Below, piece after piece: positions 13,600 through 25,283 of a stretch of DNA of 64,000 nt (position 1 is the stretch's first letter; each line of letters starts with the position of its first letter). The stretch covers positions 12,556,742 to 12,620,741 of the forward strand of contig JAMKCF010000003.1 of the NCBI GenBank assembly GCA_023634235.1, written 5' to 3'. This DNA is from Pisaster brevispinus. Its lineage: Eukaryota > Echinodermata > Asteroidea > Forcipulatida > Asteriidae. A program made the position numbers and the translations under genes. Below the pieces are notes generated by a model. It saw nothing but the letters and a program-made list of their open reading frames with translations. It did no database searches and was not told where the DNA came from.

Positions 13600-13660
13600 G
13601 TAATCCCTAATGGGATTACACAATCTGAGAAACGTTTCTGCACGAAACGTTTCTCAGATT
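13600..13660. repeat. Two adjacent perfect hairpins
   Basis: 13600–13619 has 8-bp arms (GTAATCCC/GGGATTAC) with a 4-base loop. 13622–13660 has 17-bp perfect arms (AATCTGAGAAACGTTTC and its complement) with a 5-base loop. They are separated by two bases. Confidence 0.85.
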
Positions 13661-15503
13661 TAAATGTTTTTGAATCCCTCTCTCTAAAACCACATTCCTT
13701 TGAAGGGAATTGTTTCTAAAAATGGTATCAACAGCTAGCTGCAGTGCTTCTTACCAAGTAAGTTTTTATGGTCATTAATTTTTGGAGTAATTACCATCGA
13801 AGTTATTTTCGCTTGGGAATGTATTACGCCACAGTATCCTGTAATTAAATGCAATCTACAGGATGCATTGTGTTTGAGGTTGATACCTAAATTGCATAAG
13901 CTTATAAATTATATGAATAATTCATCACGACGGTGATAGCGTGAATATTTTATTTGGTCGCGGTTGCGATGCGTAACTGCAAATAATGATCTGCAAAGGG
14001 ATTGTGCAAAAGACTAATAATGTGATTGCCACGTGCCATGACTAGCTGGTTTAATTAAAATGTGACTTATATTAATAAAAGCAAATTATGTCATTTGAAA
14101 CTTTGCATGGTGGAAATTCAATATTGTTTGCGTTAACACCGTTTTAAAATCTTCTGGTGGTCCTTAAAAGAACCGATTTTAAAACAACTGAAGTCTTTGC
14201 TTCCACAAAAACCGTAACCGAGGAAACAATTACTTGTTTTTGTCAAAATTGAGGCTTGCCCCCCCCCCCCCGTCTGTTTCCTCGGAAGTGCCCTTTGTAA
14301 GTGGGAAATCAGTGGCGTGCATGCCCCGTCTTTTCGAACTGAGTTTCTAAATACATTATTGCATATCTCTGTAATGTTTCGAATCGATCAAAACAGCCGG
14401 TGTACTCCATTAATTAAACCCTTGCTCTATGAATAAACACTGCTGACAGCTCACCCTCATTATTAATATTATGTACCAGACACACACGTGCATTGATTAA
14501 TTGGTTACTGCGACTATGGGCTTTGCGCCGTGTACAGAGCAAATAATGCTAACATTAACAATTCCTGTGCATTGGCCTATAGCCAGAAGGTTTACTGTTT
14601 CCATTCCATGTTTTCTGATGAGAAGGTAACACTTGTTCACAAAAAGAGTGACTTTGGATTTCAGGGTATTTCCTGCAGACACTGGTCATTATAGGAAACG
14701 TTGTGTCTTAAATTCCATGGTGTTGTACGAAATATAACAGCTGAGCAAGTTTTTAAATTGGGCCCTTTCAAAAGTTGGTAATAACCAGACAGTGCAACTT
14801 CCTTATATCACATTTAATGTTTTCTTCCATTGAGCTGTGTACAAAATCGTGACTGCAGGAAGTCGAGGCTCTCTGGATCATTTGCAATCATGTAATGTCG
14901 CAGGTTACAGTCTAAAAAAAGAAATAGCAGAAGTGCGTGAAAGAATTAATGACCGATGCATGAGAAATCATTCCATGAGGCCACCATGATACACAAGACT
15001 GTAATTAAATGAAAATAATGATAATAACACAAATATTTTAAAGAAATAGTTCACGGCTCAAAGATCGGTTTCTGCAAACAAAAGTGAATCTACAAATTCT
15101 ATTTAGTTGTGTACAGGCAAACTGAAACTGAAATACGTTGATAGTACATTGGCATTTTCTTAATAATCCCACACGTTATTATCTGTCGATGCTTCAAATG
15201 TTGCATGTAAAACTTTACTACCCTACATCTCGAATGATTGTAGGCCTTCAGACAATGAACGATTGCTGCCTGGAAACAGCTGGGAATCCAGAGAGTTGAG
15301 GTACGGTACCGACGTACAGTATCTAGTAAAAACTGCCCGTGCAGCTTTATTGATTCATACATTCAACAAAATTAAAATATTGATGAGCTTTTGTTTGGGT
15401 TCTCGTGTATACCTACGGCGTTGGAAACTAATAATGTTCATACGAGGGAGAATCAATCCCTGAAGTATGTTGATTTGTTTCATGGAATCTTATATATTAT
15501 AGC

Positions 15504-15715
15504 CACTCCTTTCCGATTCTGAACAATCATTTTGGCACTTATAAATGTCCATTCAAATGGTTATCTGACTTGTTATGGGCTCATGTGGAAGGAGGGGGGG
15601 GGGAACACACTCCTTTCCGATTCTGAACAATCATTTTGGCACTTATAAATGTCCATTCAAATGGTTATCTGACTTGTTATGGGCTCATGTGGAAGGAGGG
15701 GGGGGAACACACACA
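15504..15715. repeat. Near-identical 104-bp tandem duplication
   Basis: Two copies of a 104-base unit starting CACTCCTTTCCGATTC and ending in a G run followed by AACACAC. They match throughout except for the length of the G run, which suggests a recent duplication or an assembly artefact. Confidence 0.9.
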
Positions 15716-16354
15716 CACAATTAAACTGCAAGGGCTGCTGAGCTCGAAACTGTTTTTACTTGACCACCTAAGAGCAGATTTATTTGTCTGATGGGTGAGT
15801 ATCCTTCGTTACACAACACGATATTGAAAGGTATTTATCAAACTCGAAGTCAATATTTGAACATAATTTTTCTAATGGGGATGTATTTATTTATTTATTC
15901 ATTTATTTACTTTTTTTAAAAACTGACCGCCAGTCGTAGTGTGGTGGCCATGCTAGCGTTGGTATTGGGCCTCTGGAGATCCAGTGTAAAATTCAAGCCC
16001 TTCTCAAGCCACCCCCCCCCCCCCCACACACACACACTTTTCCCGGTAGATGTTTTATGTATAACCCTTTAATTTCTGTGTGCATGACGCATCCGCGATA
16101 TCGCAGAGCTGTATTATTATAAGCTTCCATTATTTCACCTGTCTAATATTATTGGGTAGCGACCCTCCAACCTGCACCTCAATCACAATTGTTTCTTGCA
16201 AGCACCACGGGGTCATCACACACAGGGCGTTTCACTTGAAGGCTGCGACACATCTACCTAATGAGACCCCAGACTGCGGAGAAATTCATAATAATCAGGT
16301 TGGCTTCGAAACTACATGTACACTGGACACGTGGAAGTCGGTTTGGGTGAGGCA

Positions 16355-16416
16355 TATAAATCCGCCAGGAAACTCTGCAGCGTATAGTCTTCACTCGCGG
16401 TCTGCAGCTATAAAAG
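16355..16416 (+). promoter_or_regulatory. Candidate TATA boxes of FABP gene B
   Basis: TATAAAAG at 16409–16416 lies 102 bases before the ATG at 16518, a plausible core promoter position with a 70–80-base leader. A second TATAAATC begins at 16355. Neither transcription start is known. Confidence 0.5.
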
Positions 16417-16517
16417 CCACAGGAAAGCATTCCTCATAACGACACGGTGATTACTTCGATCGGCACAGTCTGCACGCTTCCTTTCAATTCACTCTGAGCT
16501 AACAACTCCGGGGGAAA

Positions 16518-19500
16518 ATGGCACAATTTAACGGCAAGTTCAAGCTGGATAGCAGCGACAACCTGGGCGAGTTCATGAAGGCTCTCGGTAAGATGACTGA
16601 GTTGCTGAAATAATTATATTAGGCTTTAGATACATATTATTTATTTTCTTGTGATCGCCACCGTGTTATTATAATAAAGCTGCATTGAACAGCACGTCAT
16701 GGGTAACATGCATAGGTTTACGGGTGTCATTTGACTTCCGCAGAGGTTCAAATATAGGTCGTACTGTGACAAAGCATGCATACAGAACCTTCACATTGTT
16801 CGTATTTATTTTTCTGAAGATTTTATTCTTTCATTTTTATTGTGTGTGTACATTACGTGACGGCTGAGCGTATAACAGCCATGGACCACTGTTGTACGAA
16901 AAGGCATTGTGATGACATCATTTTTCTCTGATTGTATATGACTAACTTGTAAAATGCATACATTCTATAAATATTTAAAACTCCTGGGGCAGAATTGACT
17001 CGGATTTCGGGGCCCAGGTATAGATGGATTGCACGTGACGTCAGTGGCCGCCATCTTTGATGAAAAACAATGGAAAAGTGCAGGCGTGTACGTGCTGCGC
17101 GCGACTCTCAGCCAATGATAGCCTTTCACACGTACACGTGCACGTTTCATCAACGATGGCGGCCAATGCAAGATGTCTATAGCCTGACCCCTTTCTGGGT
17201 CAAGCTGACCCTACGATTCTGCGTTCGTTTGACCCATTTCTGTGTTATTTCGACACCGATTGGGGGTCATTTTACTGACCCAAATGGGTCAAGCCCCACG
17301 GGACCCGGAAACTTGTTCAATTCTGTACACACGGTAAAGTCAAAACACTGTAGTAGGGGTATTTTTACCGTTTGATCGCATCCAATGTTGAAATGGGAAT
17401 CAGATCTACTTTCATTAGGCCTACTATATCATTTCTTGGGTCACTCCACAGAGAAGGATGTTGCATAAGGTTACCCAAAGAGATTGCCAGATTGAATCAC
17501 ACGACACTTGAAGTGCATGTATAATAATTCTCTAGCTACATTGATGTGGAAAAAGATTTAAAAAAATAGGAAAAAAATAAGAAGGACATAAAACCGAAAC
17601 CAACAAAAACTGCCATCATGCTGAGAATAAAATGTGTAAACTTTAAAAATTCAAAACATTGTTCAAACAATTAGTTTTGGTATACAATTTTCGCCTCACA
17701 TTCCATCCTTAACACAAGTATGTCCCTACCGCGTCAGGAATACTGGTCTACTTATGTTAATTAGTTACAATTATCAACAGGAAGCAAATTATTCACGTTG
17801 CTGGTAGTCGGGGCCATCCGTCCTTGAAAAGAACACCGCATTTTTCATACTAGACGCATGCAGACAAAAGCTGAACATTGGGGGTAATGCAAGCCATCAG
17901 TGATTGCCAACGTTGGTTTTTAAAAGCACTTAATATTGTAGCACAGGACTATTAATTTCCAGACTAAAAAAACGTTCTAACTAATTGGTGATTGTGTCAA
18001 CAATGCAGGCGGCGTAAAGTATTACTATAACCACTATTAAAACATTTCGCATTATGATTGAAAAATAAAGTGCTTCGACGATACTGGGCCTACTAGATTT
18101 AGAAATTGACAATATGCATTATTTACCATGACAACGCCTTGGTACAATCGCAAAAATAACGTTTTCTGTATCGGTAAATGATTCAATTCTTCCTTTCCCC
18201 TCCTCAACGGAGACATCGTCCGGTTATTCGTTGGGGCGGTGGCGGTATAATGGTTACCCTCCCCCCTCCCCCAAACACTAAACCCACTCAAGTATGTTTT
18301 TCGACCCGGTAAACTGTGTTCTCTTTGCTCTTCCATTGTTTGGACTTGGTCTTTTTGGCGACTTCCCGATTGGTTTTGTGCACGAAAGCGAAGCGAGGAC
18401 GTCGCTCTGTAAAAACACCCTGATCCCTTTTGTTAAAGTCATCTGTTCCAACGAGCGTGCTCCCCACTCAAACACACTTTCCTCAGTTCTCTAAGAACAT
18501 TCAATCTATACCATAGCTTGCTCTATGATCTATACATTGGCGAAGCAGAATTATTCATACGATTAAACCTACAAATTGAAAGTAATGAGCGGTGACGTTT
18601 TTTGGTGGACCAATGCCAGAGTTGTTCCCGTTTCTTTCCAAGAAACCTTTTGAGAAAACATCACTACCCCACCTCCACCCCATCGTCAGCCATGCCAAAT
18701 CAAGCCCGTCTGCCTTAATTTGCACAAGGCTACGGTATGTTAATCGTCTTCACATTTCTTACTTCCTTTTTCCGGTGATGATCCCTTAACATTGTCAGTG
18801 GATTTCCTTCGGTCCCATCGACTGAGTGTTACTTTACTTGGTTACCGTGACAACACCTGGGGCTGAAGTAAAACAAGGTCCCCCTCTGCGGTGAATTTCC
18901 CCACCCGATGTTGGAATTCTTAGTCATCACTAAACCCGCGGTAACCTTAACCAGCAAACTTTCTGTCTCCAATTTGCAGAGAATGATATCGTTCTGTCTG
19001 TTTTAAGTCTATAATCGTAAATTGATACGACTCCGACATTCATCATGGTAATGAATACATCAAAATTACCGCATAGGAGAAAACTCGGACACTTTTTAAC
19101 ACTCATTTTAGCAAAGATTTGTAAAACAAAGTAAAGATTCACTTTATTTAATATCTCACAAAATTAAGATGTCAAAAACAGTTACATTTATTTTATGTTC
19201 GGAGTATATTTGTTTACTTACGTGTATAGACTATATCCCCCAAGAGATAATTATTTCTTAGAAATGTAAGGTCAAAGTAGACATTCCAAGTTAACACACA
19301 TGATTTATGACAGTCGGTAAATACATCTACTTGTCCTCTCTTACTTACAGTCAAAGTGTTCAACATAGGGTTTATTCAACAAGCTGTCGAATGGTTTCCA
19401 TACTGAAACCTAAGGCAGATATTTACTAGGTTGGATCCTACGGTTCGCCCGTTGGCCCTCCGGATCAGAGGACAGTATGTTTGATGCATTCCTTTGGTAT

Positions 19501-22500
19501 GACTGGGGACAAATGAAGACCTATTATTGACTGCTTTGTGCGTGGTGCGTGTACGCGCGTATGCCCGTTTCCAATGTCCCCAGATGATTCTGTTCTCCTC
19601 TCCCCCCCCCCCCCAGTGGGAAATTAACACGGGCTGAATTAAAAAGGAGTTTGATTCAAAAGAGGGCGCTATCAGAAGAAAGTTGTACACAGTTGCTGTA
19701 TGGGGGTGGGGAGGGACAGGCACATTTGGGTTAGTATAGGGGATTCCTTATCATCTTCAGATTCTTAAGCAATTCTGCATGATTGCACTTTCACAGCAAC
19801 ACGTTTATTCCTAAATGAACAGTCGGGCTGACGTGGGGAGACTGGACACACAAAGGTCTCTAATTAATGTCGACACGCCTATCTACAACGCTTGCTCGTG
19901 GGTAGGCTACGGTGTGATCGTAATGACAGTTAGTTAACTTTAACGAACAGTCGGCTCTGTTATTTCAAAACAGTGTTTTTGTTTGTGATACGGCAGTAGA
20001 ATTCAACAAACAAAGTGAAACATTTCCAGGTCTAAACTCAACACTACAACCCACCCCCCCTTTTTCAAAATGGATCAAATAAAGCATTGTGATAATATTG
20101 TAATAACTCTGTGATTAATTTCGTTGTCCCACTCGAGGTGTAAGCGAGGAGATGCAGAAAGTCGGGGCTAGCGTGATCCCTGAGGTGACCATAGAGACTG
20201 CTGATGGGAAACACTTCAAGATCACGACTGTCACCTCCTTCACTACCGTGGCACTCGAGTTCAACCTTGGGGAGGAGTTTGATCTTACTACTGCGGATGG
20301 CAGAAAAACCAAGGTAGATCTCTCTTAATTGAACATTGCAGGGGGGTAAGTATCAGGGGGAAAAAGTTAACTCGTCTAGACTCGAACATTATTTAGGGAT
20401 GATTCAATACATTTGCTTATCATATAAGTAAACGTTCCGTCAAGAAGAGTTTCCCCCAACACTGATTGAAGCACTGTATGTGTACTCAAGCTGAATAGAC
20501 CGTGCAAGTCTCGCGCGTATTCGAACATTTTTGGGACCACTGTGGTCCCACGTACACATTGCTTTAACGCGTTAAAGAAACAAACTCACGCGCTTTAACG
20601 GATCCTAGTGTTCGAATACGCGCGAGACTTGCACAGTCTATTGGCAAGCCGCTAAGGCTAAATATAAAAGCTCAATAATGGTGACGCCGCGCAAGTACAC
20701 GACGTACGCGCGCGTAAGTGTGCCTGCAAGCCATGTTCGTAAGTGTGACGTAATTCCACTGTAAGCCACGCCCACTTCACACAAACTAACTTACGTTCTT
20801 CAAGGACTCGAGGTCATCTCAGAATGAAAAGTTTCTGTCACAAGAAATGCTTTTGAACTATGAAATTGATAAAATTACACACAGACTGGAGCCGGAAGTC
20901 GTAGCAAAAACCTTTGGGCATGCAGCAGATACGCGTACGTGTGACGCAATGACTATACCTACCAACTAATGATGCCTCTGAGCACTTACACGCAAACGTC
21001 ACGTATTGTGACACGCAACGGCAACGCTGGTCGATGGCACTACGCCTGCGTAGCTTTCATGGACGTAAAAAGTACTCCGGGTAGACAGACGTCCCGCATA
21101 GCTATAGAAATGTGACGTCATTTAGAAGGGCCTTTTGTGTAAGATGATCACTTTGGCACCTAGCGGTGTCCTATCAATAACGTGACGATATGGCTTCTGT
21201 TATTTGAACTGTTTCAGCAAAATGTTTATCAAAGCATTATTTCTCGTTCATGTGTTCAGAATGTTTACAGCTTAGAGGGCGACATCCTGAAGCAGCTAGA
21301 GACTCCGGCCGACGGGAACGGGCCGAGTGCAACATACGAGAGATCGGTACGGGCTGATGGAAATTTGGACATGGTGAGATATTGTTTGCTTGGTCTTATA
21401 TATTTCTGCCATGAAATAAAGCAAACACCTGCAATAGCATGTTATCTGTATCTATTTAAATATAAGCATATATGAAGTTTAAAGGGGCACACCGGCTTCG
21501 TTGGGCTATTTGGGCTACAAAATAGGCTAACATATGCCTTCAAAGGTCTTCCAGGAATGGAGAAGAACGGTTCCTAAAAGAAACCATCAAATTTTGCCGT
21601 TTTTGAGCATTTTTCAAAAAACGAAGGTCACGTGATTTATCCGAACCAAAAAAGTGGTTCGGATAAATCACGTGATTTTCGGAGTTAGTTTTACTTCCAG
21701 CCGTATACAAGTAAATTACTGAACCAAATTTAAATCTGTTTGTTAAAAATTATTCATGAGTATTTGAAAAAAAATACTATGTATTCAGATTATTGATACA
21801 ATTTGTAAATAATGATGAAAAATCGAACGTAAGATTCGCATTCAGAGAGTCCGTGCAACCGAAGCGTGTTTTACGGCGCACCATCGTGGGAGCTAGCGGA
21901 ACGTAAACCTTGGGGCATATCCCGTACAGCCGGTGCCGTGTCTCGTGGGGCCAGAGAGACAAGCCCCGGGGCATGAACTCCCCAGCTTGCCGGTCTAGCC
22001 GTGAGCGTGGGAGCTTGTCGGAGGGGTAGGGAGCCAGACCAACAATTACGGTTTTTGTAGGAGGGTTTTAGTCTGATACCCCTAGCTATTATCCCCTAAC
22101 TATTGCAACGTGTTGCCTGCGTTACACACGCGGGACGACGACGGGGAATATTTATCCCATACGCTCATACAGCTGGTCTACTTCTATGATAGCTGCACAA
22201 TGTCCACCCCCCCCCCCCAAATTGTTGCTTTTGCTGGCTTTCCCTTTGGATTTATCGTGGTTTTTCTTTTACTTTTTACTTTTCATTGGACCACCTTCTG
22301 GGTGTTTTTCCTTGCGATGTTTTTGTACCGATCCTTGCCTTGGATGTCGAAGAAACGTTCTCCATTATTGCAAGTATACACAGAATATAGTACGTCGTCG
22401 TACACAGAATACAGGTTGGGGTTAGTTTTCGCGGTCGTAACCAATAACTGTTTCAATGGCAAGTTCAACCGAAACAGTTATTGGTTACGACCGCGAGCGG

Positions 22501-23272
22501 ACTTCGACTAGGACTGACCATAGAGCAAGGAACCTTGCTCTATGGACTGACGTCCGCTCATGTCACTGATCTCTATTATACTGACAGTATAATAGAGATC
22601 AGTGGCATGGTTCAGTGTCTGTTTTTTTATTTACACGTGAATTTGTGCTTGATGGATATGAAGTCTGTATCCTCATGCCTCGCCATTGTTATAATTGATA
22701 CATAAACAGAGCACCAGTCTACTTACAACATCGCGCATCATTGCCACGTAAATTTGACGGTTGCAACGGCTGGAAAAGCGTATAAGCTGACCTTTGACCG
22801 TGTTTTGTTTTTTTCACATTTTTCGTTAATTACGTGATATTTTGATGATTTTTTTTACAACAACCATTTAAAAATTGTTGTCTGTCATTCCACATCACAA
22901 TATTAGGTAAACAGTAAGCCGGTGTGTCCCTTTAAGAACTTGCGTTTCAGTTGGAAATGTTTGGGCCAGTTGTTTTGCCTATTTGGGCGCCCTTTTTGAA
23001 ATGTTAAAAAAGAGCGTTGTATCGAACTGAGATGCACCATTATGTGAAGATGAAATTTCCATTTAAGGAAAATTTCCAGAAAACACATTTGAACTAATAA
23101 TTCGCAGATGGCCTTATGCGCTTAGTACTGCATGAACTGTGCAGGATTGTATAAAAAAGAAAAAAGAAAGAAATATATATAAATATATATACATTTTTGT
23201 TTCCGCTTTTCTTTGTTTCAGACTATGACTATAGGAAGCATCGTTGCAAAGCGACAATACAAGAAGCTCTGA
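16518..23272 (+). CDS. Fatty-acid-binding protein, gene B
   Basis: Intracellular lipid-binding protein of the FABP/CRBP family, cytosolic. Four exons: 16518–16587, 20138–20313, 21260–21373, 23222–23272; phases 1, 0, 0; 136 residues. Exon 1 begins MAQFNGKFKLDSSDN, nearly the same as gene C, although the signature N-F-D is N-L-G here. Exon 2 ends TTADGRKTK, exon 3 starts NVYSLEGD and ends ADGNLDM, and exon 4 is a 16-residue strand with R-Q-Y, the conserved Arg-x-Tyr of the ligand site. All introns are GT–AG. Intron 1 (3.5 kb) contains a TA-flanked inverted-repeat element; intron 2 contains a large palindrome; intron 3 holds a 1.45-kb TTAA element. The gene lies between FABP genes A and C in the same orientation. 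The specific ligand is unknown. Confidence 0.88.
17020..17181. mobile_element. Short inverted-repeat element (MITE-like)
   Basis: Left end reads TAGATGGATTGCACGTGACG and right end GGCCAATGCAAGATGTCTA; the arms also share GGCCGCCATC...TGATGAAA and its complement. A TA lies at both boundaries, which would suit a Tc1/mariner-type target. The core word CGCGCGACTCTCAGCCAATG recurs at about 24777. It lies in FABP-B intron 1. Confidence 0.65.
17181..17312. repeat. 'GGGTCA' dispersed repeat, copy 1
   Basis: Rich in TGACCC/GGGTCA words (CTGGGTCAAG, TTTGACCCATTTCTG, ACTGACCCAAATGGGTCA) and ending CACGGGACCCGGAA. The same vocabulary fills 24057–24165 and 28945–29125, so these are three members of one family. 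Confidence 0.55.
19587..19721. repeat. Dispersed repeat, relative of 32712–32827
   Basis: Shares ATTAACACGGGCTG, GATTCAAAAGAGGGCGCTAT, CAGAAGAA and TGTACACAGTT, in order, with 32712–32827. The left end is blurred by a C run. It lies in FABP-B intron 1. Confidence 0.7.
20494..20642. repeat. Large nested palindrome in FABP-B intron 2
   Basis: 34-base arms (20494–20527 and 20609–20642) are complementary apart from one position; the word GCAAGTCTCGCGCG lies in the left arm. Inside are two further hairpins, GGGACCAC/GTGGTCCC (20533–20549) and CTTTAACG/CGTTAAAG (20562–20577). The arm sequence reappears, decayed, at 23815–23946. Confidence 0.85.
21483..22931. mobile_element. 1.45-kb non-autonomous DNA transposon with TTAA ends
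   Basis: Terminal inverted repeats AGGGGCACACCGGCTT (left) and AAGCCGGTGTGTCCCT (right) match at 15 of 16 positions, and TTAA lies directly outside both ends (21479–21482, 22932–22935). TTAA target duplication is the habit of piggyBac and Kolobok transposons. No transposase frame is visible, so it is non-autonomous. Inside are a 21-bp hairpin (21628–21675) and a row of three hairpins (22429–22608). It sits in FABP-B intron 3. Confidence 0.75.
22429..22608. repeat. Three consecutive hairpins inside the TTAA element
   Basis: Hairpin 1: 26-bp perfect arms at 22429–22454 and 22471–22496. Hairpin 2: 13-bp perfect arms at 22518–22530 and 22533–22545, enclosed by AGCGGAC (22496–22502) and GTCCGCT (22552–22558). 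Hairpin 3: 23-base arms at 22560–22582 and 22586–22608 with a single G·T-type mismatch and a 3-base loop. The three are unrelated in sequence. Confidence 0.9.
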
Positions 23273-23448
23273 ATGCACCACACAAAGACATATAAATATT
23301 GCATGAAATGTACTCAATTCCAGATAGGTAGTAATTTATAGTGAAGTAGATAGTTTATGATATTGATCTCCAAGGGAAGGGTCAAGTTTGCAAACTCAAT
23401 GTTATGTGACCTGGGGTAACCTTTGTATATACATAGCCGGAGCTGTGT

Positions 23449-23623
23449 ATAGACCTTATGCACATGACGTCATTTCAGTAGGGTGCCCTCACCTAGAGGT
23501 CAAAAGGAGGTTGTTCATTGGCCAATCCTGTGCGCCGCGCGTAAAAATCTGTGCGATTCGATTGTTTCGTCACCGTTTTACCTCTAAGATTGCGGTTGGA
23601 TGACGTCAATGCATAAGGTCTAT
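23449..23623. mobile_element. 175-bp inverted-repeat element, copy 1
   Basis: Ends ATAGACCTTATGCACATGAC and TGACGTCAATGCATAAGGTC followed by TAT are inverted repeats containing TGACGTCA. The copy at 29364–29538 has the same length and is nearly identical inside (GAGGTTGTTCATTGGCCAAT, CCTGTGCGCCGCGCG, CGTTTTACCTCTAAGAT). No transposase; MITE-like. Confidence 0.85.
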
Positions 23624-24030
23624 TGGGAAAATTGGGACAACTTGCAATTAGAGACCATTTAGATAAAAACATCCCCCAACACCGCATGTGCGCACAAAGG
23701 GAGCCAGACTAGACTGCACGTTGGGTTGTGCTACATTTGGATTGAAAATAGCGCCAATCAATCAAGTGACCAAAGAAAACTGGGCTCTCTCGATACATGA
23801 GGTCTAGGATCAGGTCTCGCGCTTTATCTTCGAATTTTGTGAACCTTGGGTTTGCATGTCAATTGTTTTTAACTATGCGGGAATGAAACTTATATGCGCA
23901 CTTCAACGGACCCATAATGTTCGAATTCGCGCGAGACTTGCACGATATGTTGGAGAATTTGTTTATTTTGTGTGAAACGCACCCAACATGGCAAGTCCCG
24001 CCTATACAACAGGACCAACTTAGCAACACT

Positions 24031-24191
24031 CTACACTCCATACACTCTGTCAATATCATAAATGGGTCAAACTGCTTCCGGATCGGCCAGAAGGTCAGGC
24101 CGATCTGGAAACTGGTTAAAACTGGGATTTCAAATCGGATTCAGCGTCAGTTTGACCCATGGGTCATATTGACAGAGTGTATCGAGTGTAG
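24031..24191. mobile_element. 161-bp inverted-repeat element with GGGTCA core
   Basis: 26-base arms at 24031–24056 and 24166–24191 (ending ACTCTGTCAATAT and its complement) differ at one position. The interior belongs to the GGGTCA family of 17.2 and 29.0 kb (AATGGGTCAAACTG, CAGTTTGACCCAT). Confidence 0.8.
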
Positions 24192-25130
24192 AGTGTAGTA
24201 GAACAATAAATTGACCATTTTGACCTGCATCTAAGCTTACCAACCGCACTTGGCCTTTTATTATCAGTGTACTGTAGGGGTTAAATACCTGCCATTTTAT
24301 TTCGACTATATACAATTTTTTTTACCGTGTCTACTTAGTTGCATAAAGTGCAACATTTTAAATGTCAATATTGCTTCCTTGATAATGCACGTAAAGTGAT
24401 ATTAGATTACATAATGCCTGAACTCGTGGACTAAATCAGGCCGTGTTTATTTTGTCAAGGCTTTCGTGATTTTATCAAGTGCTGGGCATTGTTTAAAGCC
24501 TTTTTTAAAGTGTAGCTATTTTAAAGCTTTTTTGGCAGAAATGAATCTAGATGTTTTATTAAACACCAAAAAGTACCTTAACATGTGTAATGAGAATGTT
24601 TGAATGAATTAAAATCGTTTGAAGAAAAATAAAAAAGGTTTGAATCCAAACTAATTTTGTTTGATTTTGATATATTGTGTACGTCTGCAAATACTCTCCA
24701 AAATGTTTTTCCAAACATCAAATCTCACTACGTTGGAAACTATGTAAAATGGAAACGTGCACGCGTGTATACGCGCTGCGCGCGACTCTCAGCCAATGAT
24801 AGCTCTTCATTTACCTCTCAGTGAGGACTGTTGATGAACAGGATACCAGCCAAAGATGGTACTTGTGACGTGGTATTTTGCTAAACTGTAGTCTAGTAAG
24901 CATGTGCTGTGGTGCTAGGTTATTGGGACCTTCGCTCCCAGTCTTATTAAGCTTTACGAACTCCGTATGGAAGCTTTGTACTGCTGATATGCATTCAATG
25001 CCAAACCCCAAATTGAGTCTGTTCAAATAACTTGCCTGTCAGACTAATTAGTTAAACCCGTTAGAAAGAAGTCTGCACTTGACGTTTTTAGCGGATTCAT
25101 TAGCGTAAAATTCAAGTTGAGGCTGAATAT

Positions 25131-25283
25131 ATAGACCCCTTGCATATGACATCAAGCTCTCAAACAGCGCCATCACTGATGCAAAATGAGGCAGCTCATT
25201 GGACGATATTTCCTCTTGGTGCGTAAAAACGTGCGTGTGACCTCAGCGTACCAGCAGTTCTGCGCGTTATGAAGGGGGTCTAT
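25131..25283. mobile_element. Inverted-repeat element related to the 175-bp family
   Basis: Begins ATAGACCCCTTGCATATGAC and ends GAAGGGGGTCTAT, a looser version of the 175-bp element termini. The interior differs apart from a CATTGGACGAT-type stretch. Confidence 0.55.

Larger units (their letters stand above)
11325..16517. other. Intergenic between FABP genes A and B, repeats only
   Basis: No coding exon recognised in 5.2 kb. It holds a copy of the GGGCCC inverted-repeat family (about 11868–12070), an inverted AGAGCCCAAGCTT pair near 12086 and 12141, a microsatellite (12565–12675), two neighbouring perfect hairpins (13600–13660), a 104-bp tandem duplication (15504–15715), and C runs near 14262 and 16011. 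Confidence 0.6.

Noticed and set aside
22429..22608. A microRNA cluster
   Set aside because: The arms are perfectly paired and lie within a transposon; without small-RNA data, palindromic element structure explains them better.
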